Below, one piece after another: positions 1-6,800 of a stretch of DNA of 14,468 bases. Location of the stretch: contig CAMKAQ010000003.1 of NCBI GenBank assembly GCA_946410525.1, positions 1 through 14,468 on the forward strand, in the 5' to 3' direction. A program made the translations under genes and the position numbers. The notes beneath the pieces are model-generated. The model worked only from the letters and a program-made list of their open reading frames with translations. It did not search any database and had not been told where the DNA came from. Origin of the DNA: an uncultured Caryophanales bacterium. Its GTDB lineage: Bacteria > Bacillota_I > Bacilli_A > RFN20 > CAG-826. Every line of letters begins with the position of its first letter. Positions within the stretch are counted from its first letter, which is position 1.

Positions 1-745
1 AAACGAATACCATGTCATCTCTAACGGCGTTTCCGATTTCTTCCATCCAATCGAAGCCCTCAAACCAGAGGAACTGAATGGCAAATTCGTCGTCACGATG
101 GTTGGAAGACTTGCTGATGAAAAGAGGCAGGACCTCATCATCAAAGCAGTCGCCAAATCCCGCTTCAACGAATATATTCAGATCATCCTTTGTGGCGCTG
201 GACCAAATAAGAAAAAGTACGAGAAACTCGCAAAAAAAGTCAAATTAGCGAACCCTCTCATCATCAAATTCTGCAAGCAAGAAGAGCTCCGTGAAGTTCT
301 TAACTTCACTGACCTTTATGTACACGCCAGCACATACGAGATCGAAGGCATTTCCTGCATCGAGGCCTTTGCTTGTGGCGCTGTGCCAGTCGTCAGCGAT
401 TCCGATGAATCCGCGACCAAATCCTTCTCCCTTAACGACAAGGAATGCGTCTTCAAAGCTGGAGACCCAGATAGCCTTTGTGACCGTATCGACTTCATGT
501 ATGAAAACCGCCAGGAAAAGAGGAAACTCTCTAGCCTCTACTTAGAATTCTCTAAGAAGTTCGCTCTCCCTCGTATGGTCGATGCCATGGAAGAAATGCT
601 TGGCGATGCGATAAGCGATATCGAAAACGGCCAAGACTTCCCAACGCTCTATCCAGATAAGAAGGATAAGAAACTTGCTGCGAAGATCTTCAAAAAGCTC
701 ATTAAGCAAGGCGTTGTCAAAGAACTTCCTGATTATTGCAAATGA
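1..745 (+). CDS. Glycosyltransferase family 4 (GT-B fold), 5'-truncated
   Basis: The reading frame is open from base 2, so the gene begins before the window and only the C-terminal ~247 residues are visible. They form the nucleotide-sugar-binding half of a GT-B glycosyltransferase. An NGVSDFF segment near the start matches the NGVD-type linker of the family. VGRLADEKRQD opens the second Rossmann domain, and the retaining-GT4 EX7E signature is seen as E-IEGISCI-E followed by AFACGAVPVV. The Lys-rich tail after residue ~190 of the visible part could favour contact with acidic lipids. Family knowledge says such enzymes transfer a sugar from UDP- or GDP-sugar to a lipid or polysaccharide acceptor at the cytoplasmic membrane face; acceptor and sugar cannot be told from sequence. 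A terminator follows directly after the TGA stop, so it ends its transcription unit. Confidence 0.9.
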   Translation, partial: NEYHVISNGVSDFFHPIEALKPEELNGKFVVTMVGRLADEKRQDLIIKAVAKSRFNEYIQIILCGAGPNKKKYEKLAKKVKLANPLIIKFCKQEELREVLNFTDLYVHASTYEIEGISCIEAFACGAVPVVSDSDESATKSFSLNDKECVFKAGDPDSLCDRIDFMYENRQEKRKLSSLYLEFSKKFALPRMVDAMEEMLGDAISDIENGQDFPTLYPDKKDKKLAAKIFKKLIKQGVVKELPDYCK

Positions 746-748
746 TGA

Positions 749-781
749 AAATCACCGAATCGGTAAATCGGTGATTTTTTT
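749..781 (+). terminator. Rho-independent terminator of the glycosyltransferase
   Basis: A perfect 10-bp stem, AAATCACCGA (749-758) with TCGGTGATTT (768-777), and a 9-base loop are followed by a run of T. It starts 3 bases after the stop codon. Its loop and right arm contain the 15-mer AATCGGTAAATCGGT, which reappears in the rex leader. Confidence 0.9.
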
Positions 782-811
782 GTTTACAAAGTAAAAACTC
801 CCAAGTATAAT
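780..811 (+). promoter_or_regulatory. rex promoter with candidate Rex operator over the -35
   Basis: TTTACA (783-788), a 17-bp spacer and a perfect TATAAT (806-811) make a strong housekeeping promoter. The -35 lies inside the inverted repeat TTTAC-AAA-GTAAA (783-795). The 18-mer TTGTTTACAAAGTAAAAA (780-797) matches 11 of 14 fixed positions of the Rex-type operator TTGTTAA-N4-TTAACAA by hand count. Autoregulation by Rex is therefore plausible but unproven. The predicted start of transcription (~818) leaves a leader of only about 15 bases, and I see no Shine-Dalgarno sequence in it. Confidence 0.7.
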
Positions 812-832
812 CGGTAAATCGGTAAAGCACTT

Positions 833-1468
833 ATGAAAAAGTATTCCAAAAACCAACTCCAAAGATATCCGATTTATCTCAAATACCTCCGCCAGTTAAA
901 AGAGCAGGGGTACATCTCGGTTTCTTCGCCTCTTATCGCCAAAGAACTTGGCTATAGCGAGGAGCAGATCAGAAAAGACCTTCAACTCGTCAGCAATGAA
1001 GCAGGACGTCCAAAGAAGGGAAGAAACATCGATAAGCTTATCGAGACTCTTGAGAACTTCCTCGGATATAGCTCACAGGCAAACGCCCTTCTTATCGGCG
1101 TCGGTCATTTAGGCAACGCCCTTATGAATTACCCGTTCTTTGAGGAAATGGGCATAACCATCATGGCGGGCTTTGATGAGGACCCAGCCAAAATCGGGAC
1201 CCTTACGAACGGCAAAAAGATCCTCGATATGAAGGAGCTTCCTCGTTATATCAAGGACTATAAAGCCCACATCGTCATTCTTACCGTTCCGGCTAATGTT
1301 GCCCAAAAAGTCACTGACTACGCAGTGAAATCAGGAGCCAGAGCCATTTGGAACTTTGCCCCAATCCATATCAATGCCCCAGCAGGAGTCGTCATCGAAG
1401 ACGTCAATATGGCATCTTCCTTAGCCGTCCTCTGGCATAGATATCTCAACTTAAAGAATATCGACTAG
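833..1468 (+). CDS. rex: Redox-sensing transcriptional repressor Rex
   Basis: This is a 211-residue protein of normal Rex length. Residues 1-80 are the winged-helix DNA-binding domain (RYPIYLKYLRQL, then ELGYSEEQIRKDL). Residues ~84-211 are the Rossmann domain with the NAD(H)-binding GVGHLG at 89-94 and an acidic residue at the end of the second strand (AGFDEDP, D115). NFAPIHINAP and the C-terminal swapped helix are also typical. Rex is a dimeric repressor of fermentation and respiration genes that leaves DNA when NADH is high. The usual YFGEFG after the recognition helix is replaced by LVSNEAG, so operator preference could differ slightly. The start is supported by alignment of the first residues with the family, not by a ribosome site. 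The stop codon overlaps the convergent methyltransferase by 4 bases, and there is no terminator between them. Confidence 0.95.
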   Translation: MKKYSKNQLQRYPIYLKYLRQLKEQGYISVSSPLIAKELGYSEEQIRKDLQLVSNEAGRPKKGRNIDKLIETLENFLGYSSQANALLIGVGHLGNALMNYPFFEEMGITIMAGFDEDPAKIGTLTNGKKILDMKELPRYIKDYKAHIVILTVPANVAQKVTDYAVKSGARAIWNFAPIHINAPAGVVIEDVNMASSLAVLWHRYLNLKNID

Positions 1469-2175
1469 TTGTTTTTGAAATGATATAGGCCGATCGACAC
1501 GGCATTATCAAGGTTAAGAGAATCAATCTCACTTGATTGGGCGATTATCAAAGGATCGCCCTTTTTTAAATATTCGGCAGGGAGTCCAGTCGCTTCGTTT
1601 CCAAAGACCAAAGAATATGGTTCTTGTTTCTTGGCTTCCCTTAATTCCGTCTTAGCCTGAAGCATGAACGGATAGAGGTGGTGGCCTGGGAACTCCTTTT
1701 CGTATTCCTCAAAAGAGGAATAATAACGGAAAGGCAATGAGAAAATCGCACCCATTGAGGAACGGACGCACTTAGGGTCGAAGCAATCGGCTGCCGGTTT
1801 GATGATGGCGATGCCACCGATCTCAAAAGCGGCCCCTGACCTAAGGATGGTTCCTAGGTTGCCCATGTTGGAAGGATTGACTAAGACGAGGTGATTCTTC
1901 TTCTCGTCTAGCTTGGATTCGAATTTCATGAACTCACCGATAGCCATGACATTGTCTTTGCCAGATAAAGCGGTGAAGATTTTCTCGTTATTCAAAATGA
2001 CGGGGATTTTAGCTTCTCTTGCTAGAGAAACGAGCTTATCAAAAGTCTCATCCCTTTTCTGTTTTGGGTTAATATACACGCGTTTTGCCACGGATTTTTT
2101 GCGTTTGAGCATCTCAATCGTGAGGGTTGTCCCTAGCGCGTAAGAGGTATCGTTGTTCTTGCTATATTTTTCCAC
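1465..2175 (-). CDS. SpoU/TrmH-family RNA 2'-O-methyltransferase
   Basis: This is a 236-residue SPOUT-class methyltransferase. The three family motifs are in order. Motif 1 is NMGNLGTILRSGAAF (residues 103-117), which contains the catalytic Arg112 expected from the family. Motif 2 is LVFGNEATGLP (189-199). Motif 3 is SSEIDSLNLDNAVSIGLYHF (214-233), where the knotted SAM site sits. An N-terminal substrate-binding extension covers residues 10-80. Such enzymes methylate ribose 2'-OH of tRNA or rRNA; the target cannot be assigned. The start is GTG: a TGA stop lies two codons upstream in frame, and no earlier start exists. A TATAAT on this strand (2187-2182) places transcription start on or next to the GTG, so the mRNA is probably leaderless. 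The gene is convergent with rex and divergent from the small gene at 2246. Confidence 0.93.
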   Translation of the reverse strand: MEKYSKNNDTSYALGTTLTIEMLKRKKSVAKRVYINPKQKRDETFDKLVSLAREAKIPVILNNEKIFTALSGKDNVMAIGEFMKFESKLDEKKNHLVLVNPSNMGNLGTILRSGAAFEIGGIAIIKPAADCFDPKCVRSSMGAIFSLPFRYYSSFEEYEKEFPGHHLYPFMLQAKTELREAKKQEPYSLVFGNEATGLPAEYLKKGDPLIIAQSSEIDSLNLDNAVSIGLYHFKNN

Positions 2176-2181
2176 CCCTCA

Positions 2182-2187
2182 ATTATA
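2182..2187 (-). promoter_or_regulatory. -10 box of the methyltransferase gene, implying a leaderless transcript
   Basis: TATAAT reads 2187 to 2182 on the minus strand. The usual 6-7 base distance to the transcription start ends at about 2175, which is the G of the GTG start codon. No clear -35 is visible at 16-18 bp. The GAGGGG touching the start codon is too close to serve as a normal ribosome site. Confidence 0.5.
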
Positions 2188-2245
2188 GCGACATTTTTAG
2201 GAAAATGAGCCTCTTCCTCTCTATATGAAAGTAGGAGGCAACAAT

Positions 2246-2626
2246 ATGGATAAAGATCCAGTAAGAATTGGTCGCATCAACATCAAAGTCGAAAAGGCCC
2301 TCGGATACGATTTCGGGGAGAATATCTTCTGTTACATCAGCGAAGAAAAACTAAGGGAATTCGCTTCAAGATGGCCAAGCGGTTACCTTAAGAAAGTGGA
2401 GGAATCCGCTCACATAATGAAGAACCCTCTCTATGTCGGCATCGATACGAAAAACAAGAGGCTCTACTATGTAAAAGAGTACATCGTGAATAACTCCTCT
2501 TTCAAAAAGGCCTGCCTTGTCCTTTCTTTTGAGAAGCAGCTTTCCCTAATGGATATCATCGCTCTCGACGAAAAGAAAATGGCCCTCATTTCGAGGACCA
2601 CTAGATTCGTTGCGGCTAAGTCTTAA
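2246..2626 (+). CDS. Small protein, possibly related to phage-type RelE/barnase-like (PBECR) domains
   Basis: The 126-residue start at ATG 2246 is chosen over the in-frame ATG at 2225 because AGGAGG (2233-2238) sits 7 bases before it and would lie inside the longer version. I do not recognise the protein firmly. Residues ~33-80 (LREFASRW, then YLKKVEESAHIMKNPLYVG, then a YYVKEY strand) recall the helix plus beta-sheet pattern of the PBECR group of putative RNase domains, where an 'i.nPdyig' motif precedes two strands. No catalytic set can be confirmed. No signal peptide or membrane segment is present, so it should be cytoplasmic. It stands alone, divergent from the methyltransferase and convergent with the membrane protein, with the two stops overlapping in TTAA. 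There is no visible antitoxin partner. Other readings, such as an ordinary conserved housekeeping protein, are equally open. Confidence 0.8.
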   Translation: MDKDPVRIGRINIKVEKALGYDFGENIFCYISEEKLREFASRWPSGYLKKVEESAHIMKNPLYVGIDTKNKRLYYVKEYIVNNSSFKKACLVLSFEKQLSLMDIIALDEKKMALISRTTRFVAAKS

Positions 2627-3330
2627 TAACCTGTCTCGTGAACGTATCTTCTTGCTAAGAGATTGTTGATGAGGATGAGAGCGAAATCGATGAAGGTGAT
2701 GATCGCGAAGATGGAAAGGATGGAGATAAAGACACCAGCCCAACCATTTCCTGCCGAGAAAGCATCTGGAAGATAGCTAGACATGATGAAGGTGTTTGAA
2801 TCAAACACAAGAGTGCTATAGGTCGAACCGCTCACAAGAAGCTTTCTCATCAATGAGAAAAGGTAATAGAAGATAGGGATGAATAACGGGAACATGCCAT
2901 AAGACCATTTGACCGTTCCTTTTTCTCCGAAAAGAATCCAATCAAGAAGGATGGCAAGAGGGAAGAAGACAAATGAGAGCAGCGAATAAAGAAGGGTGTC
3001 CGCTTTCATATAGTCAACACCGACGAAATAACAATAGAACGGATGGATGACGGCTAAAGAGACAAGAAGCGCAAGGGCACCATGGAAAAGGAAAGGCACG
3101 ACGCCAGGGGCGATTGTTGTTCTCTTTTCTTTCATGCCGATTGCGTTGGCGATTATCTCAGAGAGGATGATGATGCATCCAAATAAGGTGACGATGGAGG
3201 CATAACTTCCAAAGCCCACCCAAAAATTGTTCACCGCGTTGGTGGTGAGCTGAACCGTAAGAGTCCAGACTCCTAGCGCTAGGATGACGATACGGTATAT
3301 GAGTGCGATAAGTCTGTCTCTGATAACCAT
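2623..3330 (-). CDS. Six-pass membrane protein, Pr6Pr-like
   Basis: This is a very hydrophobic protein of 235 residues with about six membrane helices. The order of features fits the Pr6Pr/FAR-17a-like membrane family known from Firmicutes and Mollicutes: a long N-terminal helix, a histidine-proline step (AVIHPFYCYF), then PLAILLDWILFGEKG, a W-x-x-x-x-F-P-L-F helix and a final helix ending in ARR. The function of that family in bacteria is not established. The start is ATG 3330, with AGAGGA about 13 bases upstream. A 12-residue longer form from TTG 3366 is possible but has no ribosome site and begins with an atypical Lys/Arg/Gly stretch. The gene is monocistronic as far as seen, divergent from the tRNA, and its stop overlaps that of the small gene at 2246 by 4 bases. 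Confidence 0.85.
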   Translation of the reverse strand: MVIRDRLIALIYRIVILALGVWTLTVQLTTNAVNNFWVGFGSYASIVTLFGCIIILSEIIANAIGMKEKRTTIAPGVVPFLFHGALALLVSLAVIHPFYCYFVGVDYMKADTLLYSLLSFVFFPLAILLDWILFGEKGTVKWSYGMFPLFIPIFYYLFSLMRKLLVSGSTYSTLVFDSNTFIMSSYLPDAFSAGNGWAGVFISILSIFAIITFIDFALILINNLLARRYVHETGY

Positions 3331-3448
3331 GGGGCTATATTTTCCTCTTTTTCCTCCTCTTTTCAAGAGGGGTGACGGGCAATGGAGGATAAATAAATGT
3401 ACTTTCTATGGTAAAGAAAAGAATAATGAAAAGATAGTTATTTCTTCC

Positions 3449-3477
3449 TTGCTAAGGATAGGCAATGTGGCTAAACT
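3449..3477 (+). promoter_or_regulatory. Probable promoter of tRNA-His
   Basis: TTGCTA (3449-3454), a 17-bp spacer and TAAACT (3472-3477) lie about 10 bases before the tRNA. This is the short distance expected for a tRNA gene. Confidence 0.55.
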
Positions 3478-3487
3478 AATACGGCAC

Positions 3488-3565
3488 GGCGGAATTGGTG
3501 AAGTGGTCTAACACAACCGGCTGTGAACCGGTCATTCGGGAGTTCAAATCTCCTATTCCGCCCCA
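3488..3565 (+). tRNA. tRNA-His (anticodon GTG), CCA encoded
   Basis: A full cloverleaf can be drawn. The acceptor stem is 8 bp (3488-3495 with 3555-3562), with the extra G-1 paired to C73, the identity mark of tRNA-His. The D-stem is GTG/CAC (3498-3500, 3512-3514). The anticodon stem is ACCGG/CCGGT with loop CTGTGAA and anticodon GTG at 3523-3525. The T-stem is GGGAG/CTCCT with loop TTCAAAT. CCA is encoded at 3563-3565. It is a single gene, not part of a tRNA cluster here. Confidence 0.96.
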
Positions 3566-3576
3566 GAATGAAAATT

Positions 3577-3604
3577 AACGGCAGAAACAACCTGCCGTTT
3601 TTTT
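3577..3604 (+). terminator. Terminator after tRNA-His
   Basis: AACGGCAG (3577-3584) and CTGCCGTT (3592-3599) form an 8-bp stem with a 7-base loop, followed by T7. Confidence 0.92.
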
Positions 3605-3679
3605 GTGTCTTTTGTCTAAAACGTACCATCTCAAAAACACTATGTTTTATATGCAATAAAACACCGGTTAATAATCTCT

Positions 3680-3717
3680 TTGGACATAAAATACAAATAT
3701 TATATACAAAGTATATA
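3680..3717 (+). promoter_or_regulatory. Candidate promoter P1 of the giant surface protein, within a palindrome
   Basis: TTGGAC (3680-3685), 17 bp and TATACA (3703-3708) give a sigma-A-like promoter with transcription start near 3715 and a leader of about 120 bases. The -10 is inside the perfect inverted repeat TATATAC-AAA-GTATATA (3701-3717). Its core, TACAAAGTA, also occurs in the palindrome of the rex promoter (785-793). Confidence 0.45.
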
Positions 3718-3736
3718 AATTCAAGTTTCCTCTATT

Positions 3737-3772
3737 TTTGTGGCACTTTTGTGAAATATCGAAAGATAACAT
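3737..3772 (+). promoter_or_regulatory. Shared activator-type promoter, copy A (giant surface protein)
   Basis: TTTGTGG-CACT-TTTGTGA (3737-3754) is a pair of seven-base direct repeats with an 11-bp period. It is followed by 12 bases and a TAACAT -10 box (3767-3772). At the -35 position stands CACTTT, so RNA polymerase probably needs an activator. Transcription would start near 3779. A further TTGTG at 3772 overlaps the -10. The same arrangement recurs at 9624 and 12167. Confidence 0.6.
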
Positions 3773-3835
3773 TGTGTCAGCTAATTACATAACGGGAAAA
3801 CGTATATTTTTTTCCGCTATAAGGAGGATTGGACC

Positions 3836-6800
3836 ATGAAGAAAACGAGTCTAATTAAGAAGATCGCGCTATCTTTAGCGTGCTTTTTAGGCCTTAGCGC
3901 AGGCATCAGTGCGGTCGCCACAATGAGTGATGCAAAAGCCATTGATGCTTACATTATGCCTATCCAAAACGCCAAAGAAGGAGGAACGACCGAGGTCTTT
4001 GACATCACTGTTGCCCGCGGCAACAACAGCCGACCTGGCTCGTTCGACTTCCGCTACTTTGGGTACTCAGCCAGTTATTCAGAGCCCTGGATGAAATTTG
4101 ACAACAACTACGAACATGAGATGTATTTCAACTCCCCAACGATCATCAGAAGCGTGGACATCTCTTTCAGCAAAGCGATGAACGACAGTCCTTATCAGCA
4201 AATTTCAAAGGATAAAGTGCGTTTCACCGTCACTGGCAGTGGCACAACCTATACAGGAAACGGTGGGCTCCACATTTCCAACATCAATAAAAAATGCAAC
4301 CTCACCATCAAATTCGAATATGTATACGATCCCGATAGCAGCGTTGAGATTTATGACCCTGTAGTTAGCGTCACACGCGATAGCGCTAATGTGGTTACTT
4401 TTAATGCCAATGGAATCGGAACAGCTCCTGCTTCCCAGGAAGTCGGCGATGGCGAAAAAGTCACAAAGCCGACAAATCCAAAAGCAACCGGTTATACCTT
4501 CGGAGGTTGGTATAAAGAACCTGCCTGCACAAACGCATGGAATTTCGATACCGACACCGTCACCAGGGACACCACCCTCTACGCTAAGTGGACTCACATC
4601 GATTTCGCGATCAGCTGGGATTTCGATGGTGGAACCACCCCGGTCACTTACCCAACTAGCTACCACCAGATGGTCGGCTTTGCCATCGATCCTGTCAACA
4701 ACCCAGTCAAAGCTGGTTATGAGTTCGTTGGTTGGAGCGGAACTGGCATCAGCGGAACATCGATGTTCATCAATGTTCCTTCCGGCAGCACTGGCAACAG
4801 AAGCTACAAAGCCAACTGGGAATTAGAAGAATACACCATCGATTACGGTTCGTATTACGTTGAAGGAAACCCAACGAAATACACCATCTTCACCGAGACT
4901 TTCACCTTAATTAACCCAACATATACCGGTTACACCTTTGCCGGTTGGAGCGGTACTGGCATCCCAGACGATGAGACCTGCATGACCGTCACCATCCCTC
5001 AGGGATCGACTGGCAACAGAGAATACTGGGGCCACGTCCAAGCCAATAAATACGATGTCACCCTCGATCCAAACGGTGGCAGTGGCGGAACATCCACAAT
5101 CAAAGCCACTTATGGCTCAGGAATGCCTAAAGTCAATTCCCTCCCAACTTGGGAAGGCCATACCTTCATCGGTTACTTTGACGCCGTCGAAGGCGGAGCA
5201 ATGTACATCGATAGCAGTGGCAATTCCGCCAGAAGCTGGAATAAAGCCCATGAATGGACCCTTTACGCCCACTGGCTCGTCAATGTCGACTGCACCGTCG
5301 AAATGGATAACGGTTTCAGCGGAGTCTACGATGGCGACGATCACTACATCGTCGTCTCTCCGACCATTGCCACCACAGGTGAGCCTTTGACTGACGCCAC
5401 TATTTATTACGGAACCAGCGAAAGCTCCTGCAACAACAGCGATCTTGAGCAATTCAAATTCTCCGAAGCCGGCGATTACACCGTCTATTACAAAGTCGAA
5501 AGAGATGGTTACCAAACCAAAACCGGAAGCAAGTCTTTCACCATCGCAAAGGCCGAATCCGCAATCGAATCCAATCCAACAGCCATCACCGGACTTCAGT
5601 ACACTGGCGAAGATCAAACCCTTATCCAAGCCGGATCTGCCAACTATGGCAACATGCTTTATGCCTTGACCGACGAAGAGGTCGTTCCAGCTGACGGCGC
5701 TTTCAGCGAAGACCTCCCAGAAGCCTGCGATGTCGGCACCTACTATGTCTTCTATAAGACAAGTGGCGATAACAACCATAACCCAGTCGCCTCTTCAGAG
5801 ACTCAGATGGTGACCATCCAGATCTCAAGAGTCAGCAGAACAGAAGCTACGCTTCTTGACCAAGAAGTTCAGGCCTTCATCAATACCTATGAAGAGAGAT
5901 TCGAAAGCATCACCGATGATCTCGAAGATTATTTGCTCGATTTCGAAGACGAAGCCATCGTAGAAGATAACGTCACCGCTTCAGAACTCGAAGACTTGAT
6001 CGAAGAAATGAGAGAGCACTTCAGCCTTGCTAAAGTCGGCATCATGGAAGGAATGATCGAGGACATCAATGTCGTCGTCTATCCGGATTCCGAAACCGCC
6101 TTAGAAGAAACCCGTAATTACTACGACAACGTCTTGACCGCTGATGAAAAACTCATGGTCGATGGCGATCTCTATGACAACTTTATGTTCTGCGAGAGCG
6201 TCTATGATAAAGTCGACAACGTGGTTACGCTCGTCAAGAACCTCCCAACCCCATCCGAAGAGGAAGCCTACTTCGATGCCTGCGATGCCGCTTATGAAGC
6301 CTACTCCACCCTTTCAGCCAACGAAAAAGACGTCTTTGAAAACAACACCGAAGACGATTACCTTAAGACCCTCCTCGACAATTGCGGGGCCGCTAACACA
6401 ATTGAGCTCATCAAGAACATCGGAGAAATCACCTATGCTGGTGGTGATGCCGATAGCGAAGAGGCCATCAGAACCGCCGAAAGCAGCTATCAGTCCTTAA
6501 CTTCTGACCGTCAGGCCATCGTGCAAACCGTCAACTACGACAAGCTCCTTAGAGCCCGCGAAATCTATGACGCGGTCGATGATTTGGTCAACATGACTGA
6601 GCATCTCCCAACTCCATCCGAAGACGCCGACTATTACGATGCAGTCGATGCTGCCTACGAATTCTATGGCACCTTAGACGAAGATGAACTCGCCGTCTTT
6701 AATGGCGCTACCGATAGCAACCACGCTAAAAAGCTCCTTGATAATGTCGCCGCTCGCGAAGTCATCGAGATGATCGAAGACATCGGCGATCTCGTCTATG

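Noticed and set aside
3523..3792. 89-codon frame overlapping tRNA-His
   Set aside because: It begins inside the tRNA and crosses a terminator; it has no ribosome site.
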